The notes under the pieces: generated by a model | Database searches by the model: none | What the model was told of the DNA's origin: nothing | The model's input: the letters and a program-made list of their open reading frames with translations, nothing else | Source of the DNA: Theropithecus gelada | Lineage: Eukaryota; Chordata; Mammalia; Primates; Cercopithecidae | Direction: 5' to 3' | DNA length: 64,000 bases | NCBI RefSeq assembly: GCF_003255815.1 | Contig: NC_037680.1 | Span: 16,650,547 to 16,714,546 of the forward strand | Made by a program: the position numbers and the translations under genes | In this document: positions 35,101-46,400 of the stretch, piece after piece | Position numbering within the stretch: the first letter of the stretch is position 1 | How the letters are laid out: the number at the start of each line of letters is the position of its first letter

Positions 35101-38100
35101 TAATCTTCTTTCCAGTTTTTCTCTGAGGATATCTTTTTTACAGCAGAGCCTTCTATGGGCTTCCAAATATCACTTTGCAAATTCCACAAGAATAGGCTTA
35201 GTGAGCGGCTTCTTGAGGGGAAAGCTGCAACTCCGTGAGATGAATTAACAGAACACTAAACAGTTTCTCAGAAAGCTTCTTTACAGATTTCATCTGAGGA
35301 TATTTCCTTTTTCACCACAGCCCTCCATGGGCTTCCAACTATCACATTGCAAATTCCACAAGAACAGTCTTAGCGAAAGGCTTCTTGAGGGGAAAGCTGT
35401 AACTCTCAGAGATGAATTCACAGAACACACAGAAGTTTCTCAGAAAGCTTCTTTCTCTTTGTTATCCGAGGATATTTCCTTTGGCCCTATAGTCTTCAAA
35501 GGGATCCGAAATATCAGTTCTCAGATTCCCCAGAAATAAGGCAAGCAAACAGCTCCACGAAACACAGCTGTAACTCTATGAGTGGATGTCGCACATCACA
35601 AAGCAGTTTCTAACAAAGCTTCTTTCCAGTTTTTTTCTGAGGATATTTTCTTTTTCACCATAGCACTTTATGGGCTTCAAATTGCACTTTGCAAATTCCA
35701 CAAGAACAGGCTTAGCGAACGGCTTTTTGAGGGGAAAACTCTAACTCTTTGAGATGAATTAGCAGAACACTAAGCAGATACTCAGAAAGCTTCTTTCCAG
35801 TTTTCAACTTAGGATATTTCCTTTTTCACCATAGCCCTCCATGGGCTTCCAAATATCACTTTGCAAATTCCACAAGAACGGTCTTAGCGAAAGGCGTCTT
35901 GAGGGGAAAGCTGTAACTGTGTGAGATGATTTCAGAGAACACAAAGAAGTTTCTCAGAAAGCTTCTTTCTCTTTGTTACGGGAGGATATTTCCTTTGGCT
36001 CTATAGTCTTCAAAGATATCCAAAATATCCGTTCTCAGATTACACAGAAGTAAGGCTAGTAAACAGATCCAGGAAATATTGCTGTAACTCTGTGAGTGGA
36101 AGTCACACATCACAAAGCCTTTTCTCAGAAAGCTTCTTACCGGTTTTTCTCTGACGATATTTTCTTTTCACCATAGACCTCTATGGGCTTCCAAATATCA
36201 CTTTGCAAATTCCACAAGAACAGGCTTAGCGAACGGCTTCTTGAGAGGAAAGCTCTATCTCTGTTAGATGAATTAACAGAACGCTAAGCAGTTTCTCAGA
36301 AAGCTTCTTTCCAGTTTTCATCTGAGGATATTTCCTTTTTCACCATAGCCCTCCATGGGCTTCCAAACATCACTTTGCAAATTCCACAAGAACAGGCTTA
36401 GCGAACGGCTTCTTGAGGGGAAAGCTGTAACTCTGTGAGATGAATTAACAGAACACTAAACAGTTTCTCAGAAAGCTTCGTTCCTGTTTTCATCTGAGGA
36501 TATTTACTTTTTTAACCATAGCCCTCCATGGGCTTCCAAATATCACTTTGCAAACTCCACAAGGACAGTCTCAGCAAAAGGCTTCTTGAGGGGAAATCTA
36601 TAGCCTTGTGAGATGATTTCACAGAACACAAATTAGTTTCTCAGAAAGCTTCTTTTTCTTTGTTATCGCAGGGTATTTCCTTTGGCCCTATAGTCTTCAA
36701 AAGGATCCGAAATATCCGTTCTCAGATTCCACAGAAATAAGGCTAGGAAACAGCTCCACGAAATACAGCTGTAACTCTGTGAGTGGAAGTCACACATAAC
36801 AAAGCAGTTTCTCAGAGAGCTTCTTTCCAGTTATCATCTGAGAATACTTTCTTTTTCACCATTGCCCTCTATGGGCTTCTAAATGTCACTTTGCAAATTC
36901 CACAAGAACAGGCTTAGCGAACGGCTTCTTGAGGGGGAAGCTGCAACTGGGTGAGATGAATTAACAGAACACTAAGCAGTTTCTCAGAAACCTTCTTTCC
37001 AGTTTTCATCTGAGGATATTTCGTTGTTCACCATAGCCTTCCATGGGCTTCCAAATATCACTTTGCAAATTCCACAAGAACAGTCTTAGCGAAAGGCTTC
37101 TTGAGGGGAAAGCTGTAGCTCCGTGAGATGATTTCACAGAACTCAAAGAAGATTCTCAGAAAGCTTCTTTCTCTTTGTTATCAGAGGATATTTCCTTTGG
37201 CCCTCTTGTCTTCAAAGGGATCCGAAATATCCGTTCTCAGATTCCACAGAAATAAGGCTAGCAAACAAATCCACGAAATACAGCTGTAACTCTGTGAGTG
37301 GAAGTCACACATAACAAAGCAGTTTCTCAAAAGTCTTCTTTCCAGTTTTTCTCTGAGGATATTTTTTTTTTCACCAGAGCCCTCTATGGGCTTCCAAATA
37401 TCACTTTCAAATTCGACAACAACAGGCTTAGCGAGCGGCTTCTTGAGGGGAAACTGCAACTCTGTGAGATGAATTAACAGAACACTAAGCAGTTTCCCAG
37501 AAAGCTTCTTTCCAAATTTCATCTGAGGATATTTCCTTTTTCTCCTTAGCCCTCCATGTGCTTAAAGGAATCACTTTGCAAATTCCACAAGAACAGTCTT
37601 TGCGAAAGGGTTTTTGAAGGGAAAGCTGTAACTCAGTGAGATGATTTCACAGAACACAAAGACGTTTCTCAGAAAGCTTCTTTTTCTTTGTTATCGGAGG
37701 ATATTTCCTTTGGCCCTATACTCTTCAAATGGATCCGAAATATCCGTTCTCAGATTCCACAGAAATAAGGCTAGGAAACAGCTCCAGGAAATACAGCTGT
37801 AACTCTGTGAGTGGAAGTCACACATAACAAAGCAGTTTCTCAGAGAGCTTCTTTCCAGTTTTCATCTGAGAATACTTTCTTTTTCACCATTGCCCTCTAT
37901 GGGCTTCCAAATATCACTTTGCAAATTCCACAAGAACAGGCTTAGCGAACGGCTTCTTGAGGGGAAAACTGTAACTCTGTGAGATGAATTAACAAAACAC
38001 TAAGCAGTTTCCCAGAAAGCTTCTTTCCAAATTTCATCTGAGGATATTTCCTTTTTCTCCATATGCCTCCATGGGCCTAAAGGAATCACTTTGCACATTC

Positions 38101-39550
38101 CACAAGAATAGTCTTTGCGAAAGGGTTTTTGAAGGGAAAGCTGTAACTCTGTGAGATGATTTCACAGAACACAAAGAAGTTTCTCAGAAAGCTTCTTTGT
38201 CTTTGTTGTTGGAGGATATTTCCTTTGGCCCGGTTGTGTTCAAAGGGATCCGAAATATCCGTTCTCAGATTCCACAGAAATAAGGCTAGGAAACAGCTCC
38301 ACGAAATACAGCTGTAACTCTATGAGTGGAAGTCACACGTAACAAAGCAATTTCTCAGAGAGCTTCTTTCCAGTTATCAGCTGAGAATACTTTCTTTTTC
38401 ACCATTGCCCTCTATGGGCTTCCAAATATCACTTTGCAAATTCCACAAGAACAGGCTTAGCGAACGGCTTCTTGAGGGGAAAGCTGTAACTCTGTGAGAT
38501 TAATTAACAGAACACTAAGCAGTTTCTCAGAAACCTTCTTTCCAGTTTTCATCTGTGGATATTTCCTTTTTCAACATTGCCTTTCATGGGCTTCCAAAAA
38601 TCACTTTGCAAATTCCTCAAGAACAGTCTTAGCGAAAGGCTTCTTGAGGGGAAAGCTGTAGCTCTTTGAGATGATTTCACAGAACACAATGAAGTTTCTC
38701 AGAAAGCTTCTTTTTCTTTGTTATCGGAGGATATTTCCTTTGGCCCTATAGTCTTCAAAGGGATCCGAAATATCAGTTCTCAGATTCCAAGGAATAAGGC
38801 TAGTAAACAGCTCCACGAAATACAACTGTAACACTGTGAGTGGATGTCACACATAACAAAGCAGTTTCTCAGAATGCTTCTTTCCAGTTTTTCTCTGAGG
38901 ATATTTTCTTTTCCACCATAGCCCTCTATGGGCTTCCAAATATCACTTTGCCAATTCCCCAAGAACAGGCTTTGCGAACGACTTCTTTAGGGGAAAGCTG
39001 TAACTCTGTGAGATGAATTAACAGAACACTAAGCAGTTTCTCAGAAAGCTTCTTTCCAAATTTCATCTGAGGATATTTCCTTTTTCACCATAGCCCTCTA
39101 TGGGCATCGAAATATCACTTTGCACATTCCACAAGGACAGTCTTAGCGAAAGGCTTCTTGAGGGGAAAGCTGTATCTCTCTGAGATGATTTCACAGAACA
39201 TAAAGTAGTTTCTCAGAAAGCTTGTTTCTCTTTGTTATCGGAGGATATTTCCTTTGGCCCTATAGTCTTCAAAGGGATCCGAAATATCCATTCTCAGATT
39301 CCACAGAAATAAGGCTAGCAAACGGATCCACGAAATACATATGTAACTCTGTGAGTGGAAGTCACACATCACAAAGCAGTTTCTCAGAAAGCTTCTTTCC
39401 AGTTGTTCTCTGAGGATATTTTCTTTTTCACCATAGCCCTCTATGGGCTTCCAAATATCACTTTGCCAATTCCACAAGAACAGGCTTAGCGAACGGCTTC
39501 TTGTGGGGAAAGCTGTAACTCTGTGAGATGAATTAACAGAACACTAAGCA
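32141..39550 (+). repeat. Alpha satellite zone B: mostly 513-bp A-B1-B2 trimers
   Basis: From about 32140 each type A monomer is followed by two B monomers. B1 has ACAGGCTTAGCGAACGGCTT and usually GTGGAAGTCACACATAAC; B2 has GATGAATTAACAGAACACTA with CAGTCTTAGCGAAAGGC. The A landmark (TTTGGCCC or variant) recurs near 33425, 33940, 34455, 34970, 35480 and 35995, then 36683, 37198, 37710, 38225, 38738 and 39253, at about 513 bp with one step of about 688 bp (four monomers). One dimer step remains near 32567-32909. A B2 variant with CTTAAAGGAATCAC or CCTAAAGGAATCAC recurs near 34303, 37560 and 38077. Confidence 0.85.
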
Positions 39551-42500
39551 GTTTCTCAGAAAGCTTCTTTCCAATTTTTAACTGAGGAGAGTTTCCTTTT
39601 CACCGTTGCCCTCCATGGGCCTCCAAATATCACTTTTCCAATTCCACAAGAACAGTCTTAGTGAACGGCTTCCTGAGGGGAAAGCTGTAACTCTGTGAGA
39701 TGAATTCACAGATCACAAAGCAGTTTCTCAGAAAGCTTCCTTTCAGTTTTATCTGAGGATACTTTCTGTTTTACCACAGCCCTCCATGGGCTTCCAAATA
39801 TCACTTTAGAAATTCTGCAAGAACAGTCTTAGTGAACGGCTTCCTGAGGCGTAAGCTGTAACACTGTGAGATGAACTCACAGATCACAGAGCAGTTTCTC
39901 AGAAAGCTTCCTTTCAGTTTTTATCTATGTATATTTTCTTTTTCACCAAGCCCTCCATGGACTTCCAAATATCACTTTGAAATTCCACAATAAGTCTTAG
40001 CGAAAGGCTTCTTGAGGAGAAAGCTGTAACTCTGTGAGATGAATTCACAGAACACAAAGAAGTTTCTCAGAATGCTTCTTTCTCATTTTTATAGGAGGAT
40101 ACTTCCTTTGTCCCTATAGTCTTCAAAGGGATCCGAAATATCAGTTCTCAGATTCCACAGAAAAGAGGCTAGCAAACAGCTCCAGGAAATACAGCTCTAA
40201 GTCAGTGAGTGGAAGTCACACATCACAAAGCAGTTTCTTAGAAAGCTTCTTTCCACTTTTTATCTGAGGATATTTTCTTTTTCACCATAGCCCTCCATGT
40301 GCTTTCAAATATCACTTTGCAAATTCCACAAGAAGAGTCTTAGCGAATGGCTTCTTGAGGGGAAAGCTGTAACGCTGTGAGATGAATTCACAGATCACAA
40401 AGCAGTTTCTCAAAAATCTTCTTTCCATTTTTTATTTGAGGATATTTTCTTTTTCACGGTAGCCCGCCATGGGCTTCCAAATATCACTTTGCAAATTCCA
40501 CATGAAAAGTCTTAGCGAATGGCATCTTGAGGGGAAAGCTGAAACTCTGTGAGATGATTTCACAGATCACTAAAAAGACTCCTGGAAAGCTTCTTTCTCT
40601 TTTTTTTCGGAGGATATATCCCTTGACCCTGTGGTCTTCAAAGGGAACCAAAATATCAGTTCTCAGTTTCCACAGAAATAAGGCTAGCAAACAACTCCAT
40701 GAAATACAGCTGTAACTCAGTGAGTTGAAGTCACACATCAGAAAGCAGTTTCTCAGAAACCTTCTTTCCAGTTTTTATCTGAGGATATTTTCATTTACAA
40801 CGTAACCCTCCATGGGCTTCCAAATATTTGCCAATTTCACAAGAATAGCCTTAGTGAACGTCTACTTGACGGGAAAGCTGTAACTCTGTGGTATGAATTC
40901 ACAGATCACAAAGCAGTTTCTCAGAGAGCTTCCTTTCAGTTTTTGTCTGAGGATATTTTCTTTTTCACCATAGTCCTCATGGGCTTCCAAATATCACTTT
41001 GCTAATTGCAGAAGAACAGTCTTAGCGAAAGGCTTCTTGAGGGGAAAGCTGTAACTTTGTGAGATGAATTCACAGATCACAAAGAAGTTTCTCAGAAACC
41101 TTCTTTCTCCTTTTTATCGGAGGATATTTCCTTTGGCCCGCTAGTCTTCGAAGGGTTCCAGAATATCAGTCTCAGATTTGTCAGAAATAGGGCTAGCAAA
41201 CAGCTGCATAAAATAGAGCTGCAACTCAGTGAGTGGAAGTCACACATCACAAAGCAGTTTCACAGAAAGCTTCTTTCCAGTTTTTATCTGAGGATATTTT
41301 CTTTTTCACCGTAGCCCTCCATGGGCTTCCAAATATCACTTTGCCAATTCCACAAGAACAGTCTTAGTGAACGGCTTCCTGAGGGGACAGCTGTAACGCT
41401 GTGAGATGAATTCACAGAACACTAAGCAGTTTCTCAGAAAGCTTCCTTTCAGTTTTTATCTGAGGATACTTTCTTTTTCACCATGGCGCTCCATGGGCTT
41501 CCAGATATCACTTTGGAAAATCCTCAAGAACAGTCTTAGTGAATGGCTTCTTGTCGCCTAAGCTGTAACTCTGTGAGATGAATTCAGAGATCACCAAGCT
41601 GTTTCTCAGAAAGCTTCCCTTCAGTTTTTATCTAAGGATATTTTCTTTTTCACCATAGCCCTCTATGGGCTTCCAAATATCACTTTGCAAATTCCACAAG
41701 AAAAGTCTTACTGAACGGCTTCTTGAGGGGAAAGTTGTAACTCTGTGAGATGAATTCACAGATCACAAAGAAGTTTCTCAGAAACATTCTTTCTCTTTTT
41801 TATCGGAGGATATTTCCTTTGGCACTATAGTATTCTAAGGGTTCCGAAATATCAGTTCTCAGATTCCACAGAAATAGGGGTAGCAAACAGCTGCATGAAA
41901 TATAGCTGTATCTCAGTGAGTTGAAGTCACACATCACAAAGCAGTTTCTCAGAAAGCATCTTTCCAGTTTCTATCTGAGGATATTTTCTTTTTCACCGTA
42001 GCCCTCCATGGGCTACCAAATATCACTTTGTCAATTCAACAAGAACAGTCTTAGTGAGCGGCTTCCTGACACGAAAGCTGCAACTCTGTGAGATGAATTC
42101 AGAGTTCACAAACCAGTTTCTCAGAAAGCTTCTTTTCAAATTTTATCTGAGGATACTTTCTATTTCACCATAGCCCTCCATGGACTTAGAAACATCACTT
42201 TGCAAATTCCACAATAACAGTCTTAGCGAAAGACTTCTTAAGAGGAAAGCTGTAACTTTGTGAGATGAATTCACAGATCACAAAGAAGTTTCTCAGAAAG
42301 TTTCTTTCTCATATTTATCAGAGGATATTTGCTTTGGACGTATAGTCTTCAAAGTTATCCGATATATCAGTTCTGAGATTCCATAAAAATAAGGCTGGCA
42401 AACAGCTCAACGAAATGTATCTGTAACTCAGTGAGTGGAAGTCTCACATCACAAAGCAGTTTCTCAGAATCTTTCTTTCCAGTTGTTCTCTGAGGATATT

Positions 42501-43480
42501 TTATTTTTCACCAGAGCCCTCCGCGGGCTTCCAAATATCACTTTGGAAAATCCACAAGAACAGTCTTAGTGAACCACTTCCTGACGCCCAAGCTGTAACT
42601 CTATGAGATGAATTCACAGATCACAAAGAAGTTTCTCAGAAAGCTTCCCTTCAGTTTTTATCTAAGGTTATTTTCTTTTTCACCATAGCCCTCCATGGGC
42701 TTCCAAGTATAACTTTGTAAATTCCACAAGAACAGTCTTTCTGAAGGGCCTCTTGAGAGGAAAGGTGTAACTCTTTGAGATGAATTCACAGATCACAAAG
42801 AAGTTTCTCAGAAAGTTTCTTTCTCATTTTTATCGGAGGATATTTCCTTTGGCCCTATAGTCGTCATGGGGATCTGAAATGCTAGTTCTCAGATTCCACA
42901 GAAGTAAAGTTTGCAAACAGTTCCACGAAATATAGCTGTAACTCAGTGATTAGAAGTCACACATCACAAAGCAGTTTCTCAGTAAGTTTTTTTCCGATTT
43001 TTATCTGAAGATATTTTCTTTTTCACCATAGCCCTCCATGGCCTTCCAAATATCACTTTGTAAATCACACATCAACTGTCTTAGAGAACGGATTCTTGAG
43101 GGGAAAGCTGTAACTCTGTGAGATGAATTCACAGGTCACAAAGCAGTTTCTCAGAAAGCTTCTTTCTAGTTTTTATCTGAGGATGTTTTCTTTTTCACCA
43201 TAGCCCTCCTGGGCTTCCAAATATCACTTTGCAAATTCCACAAGAACAGTCTTAACGAACAGCTTCTTGAGGGGAAAGCTGTAACTCTGTGAGATGAATT
43301 CACAGATCACTAATAAGTTTCTCAGAAAGCTTCTTTCTCATTTTTATCCGAGGATATTTCCTTTGGCCCTACAGTCCTCAAAGGGATCCGAAATATCAGT
43401 TCTCAGATTCCACAAAAACCGGGCTAGCCAACGGATCCACGAAATACAGCTGTAACTCAGTGAGTTAAATGCACACATCC
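39551..43480 (+). repeat. Alpha satellite zone C: 3- to 4-monomer units, intermediate sequence
   Basis: Monomers here carry GATGAATTCACAGATCACAA rather than the zone A forms, and the type A monomer has TTTCTCATTTTTATCGGAGG, intermediate between zone E (TCGTTTTTATCTGAGG) and zone A (TCTTTGTTATCGGAGG). A-type landmarks lie near 40110, 40620, 41135, 41818, 42330, 42847 and 43362, giving steps of about 510-517 bp with one of about 683 bp; the step from the last zone B landmark (39253) is about 857 bp. Confidence 0.8.
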
Positions 43481-46400
43481 GAAAGCAGTTTTTCGAAAAT
43501 CGTCTTTTTGCCTGAGGTTATTTGTGGTCTCCGAGCGCCACCGTATGTCTTATTGCAGATTCTGGGAAAACACTGTTAGCAAGCTTCTCAATGAAAACAA
43601 TGATGTAACCCTGTGAGCTGAATTCACCCACACCAAAGGAGTTTCTAAGAAAGCTTCTCTGCAGATTTGTCTGAGGTTCTTTCATGATTCACCATGGGAT
43701 TCAACGATATTCAGGATATCAATTCTGACATTCCACGAAGTCAGTGCTAGCTAACTCCTCCATGAAAAAGTGGTGTAACACTGTCAAATGAATTCACACA
43801 TCACAAAGCGGTTTCTCAGAAAGCTTCATTCTGGTTTTTCTCGGAGGGTATTTCCTTTGTCCTTCTACCCTTCAAACCCATCCGAAATATCAGTTCTCAG
43901 AATCCACAAAAACAGGGCCAGCAAACGGCTGCACGAAATAGTGGTGTAACTCTGGGAGACGAATTCACATATCACAAAGCAATTTCTCAGAAAGCTTCTT
44001 TCAGGTTTTTGTCTGAGGAGATCTCCTTTCTCACTGTAAGCTGCAGAGCGCTAAGTATCCTGTGGAAGATTTCAAGAAAACTGTGTTAGCAAACTGATGC
44101 CTGAAGAGAAATGTGTACCTCTGTGAGTTGCATTCACACATCGCAGTGCAGTTTCTCAGAACACTTCTTTCCAATTTTTAATCTGAGGATATTTCCTTTT
44201 TCACCATAGCCCTCAACGAGCTCCCAAATATCACTTTGCAGCATCCAAGAACACAGTGTTAGCAAACTGATGATTGAAAAGAAATGTGTAACTCTGTGAA
44301 TTCCACGAGAAATGTGTAACTCTGTGAGTTGCATTCACACATCGCAGTGCAGTTTCTCAGAACGCGTCTTTCCAGTTTTAAACTGAGGATATTACCTTTT
44401 TCCCCATAGCCCTCAGTGAGCTCCCAAATGCCACTTTGCAGAATCCACGAACACAGTGATAGCAAACTGATGCCTGAAGAGAAATTTGTAACTCTGTGAG
44501 TTGCATTCACACATCGCAGTGCAGTTTCTCAGAACGCATCTTTCCAGTTTTAATCTGAGGATATTTCCTTTTCCACGAAAGCCCTCAATGAGCTCCCAAA
44601 TATCACTTTGCAGAATCCATGAACAGAGTGTTAGCAAACTGATGCCTGAAGAGAAATGTGTAACTCTGTGAGTTGCATTCACACATCGCAGTGCATTTTC
44701 TCAGAACGCTTCTTTCCAGTTTTAATCTAAGGATATTTCCTTTTTCACAATATCCCTCAATGAGCTCCCAAATATCACTTTGCCATAGCCCTCAATGAGC
44801 TCCCAAATATCACTTTGCAGAATCCACGAACACAGTGTTAGCAAACTGATGCCTGAAGAGAATTGTGTAACTCTGTGAGTTTCATCCACATGTCACAATA
44901 CAGTTTCTCAGAAGGCTTCTTTCCAGGGTTTATCTGAGGATATTTCCTTTTTCACCATAGCCCTCCATGTGCTCCCAAATATCACTTTGCCGATTCCACG
45001 AGAACACTCTTAGCGAACCGCTTCATGAGGAGAGAGGTGTAAGTCTGTGAGATGAATTCACAGATCACAAAGAAGTTTCTCAGAAAGTTTCTTTCTCATT
45101 TTTATCGGAGGATATTTCCTTTCACCCTACAGTCCTCAAAGGAATCCGAAATATCAGTTCTCAGATTCCACAAAAACCGGGCTAGCCAACGGAACCACGA
45201 AATACAGCTGTAATTCAGTGAGTTGAATGCACACATCACAAAACAGTTTCTCAGAAAGCATCTTTCTTTTTTGAGCTGAGGTTTTTTGTGGTCTGGGTGA
45301 GCCACCGTGTATCTTATTGCAGTTTCTGCGAAAACACTGTTAGCAAGCTTCTCAATGAAAACAATGATGTAATCCTGTGAGCAGAATTCACCCACACCAA
45401 AGAAGTTTCTGAGAAGGCTTCACTGCAGATTTGTCTGAGGTTCTTTCATGATTCACCATGGGATTCAACGATATCCAGGATATCACTTCTGAGATTCCAC
45501 AAACATAGTGCTAGCAAACTCCTCCATGAAAGAGTGGTGTAACACTGTCAAATGAATTCACACATCACAAAGCGGTTTCTCAGAGAGCTTCATTCTGGTT
45601 TTTCTCGGAGGGTATTTCCTTTGTCCTTCTACTCTTCAAACCCATCCGAAATATCAGTTCTCAGAATCCACAAAAACAGGGCTAGCAAACGGCTGCACGA
45701 AATAGTGCTGTAACTCTGGGAGACGAAGTCACATATCAGAAACAACTTCTCAGAAAGCTTCTTTCACGTTTTTCTCTGAGGAGATCTCCTTTGTAACTGT
45801 AAGCTGCATAGCGCTAAGAAGTATACCGTGGCATATTTCAAGAAAACTGTGTTAGCAAACTGATGCCTGAAAAGAAATGTGTAACTGTGTGAGTTGCATT
45901 CACACATCGCAGTGCAGTTTCTCAGAACGCTTCTTTCCAGGTTTAATCTGAGGATATTTCCTTTTTCACCATAGCTTTCAATGAGCTCCCAAATGTCACT
46001 ATGCAGAATCCACGAACACAGTGTTATCAACCTGACGCCTGAAGAGAAATGTGTAACTCTGTGAGATGCCTTCACACATCGCTGTGCAGTTTCTCAGAAC
46101 GCTTCTTTCCAGTTTTAATCTGAGGATATTTTCCATTTCACCACAATCGTCAATAAGCTCCCAAATATCAGTTTTCAAAATCCACGAACACAGTGTTAGC
46201 AAACTGATGCCTGAAGAGAAATGTGTAACTCTGTGAGTTGCATTCACACATCGCAGTGCAGTTTCTCAGAACGCTTCCTTTCAGTTTTAATCTGAGGATA
46301 TTTCCTTTTTCACCATAGCCGTCAATGAGCTCCCAAATATCACTTTGCAGAATCCAAGAACACATTGTTAGCAAACGGATGCCTGAAAAGAAATGTGTAA

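Noticed and set aside
41130..41160. Candidate CENP-B box (CCCGCTAGTCTTCGAAG)
   Set aside because: The spacing between CCCG and CGAA is 8 rather than 7 and the required central T is absent, so it does not match the consensus.
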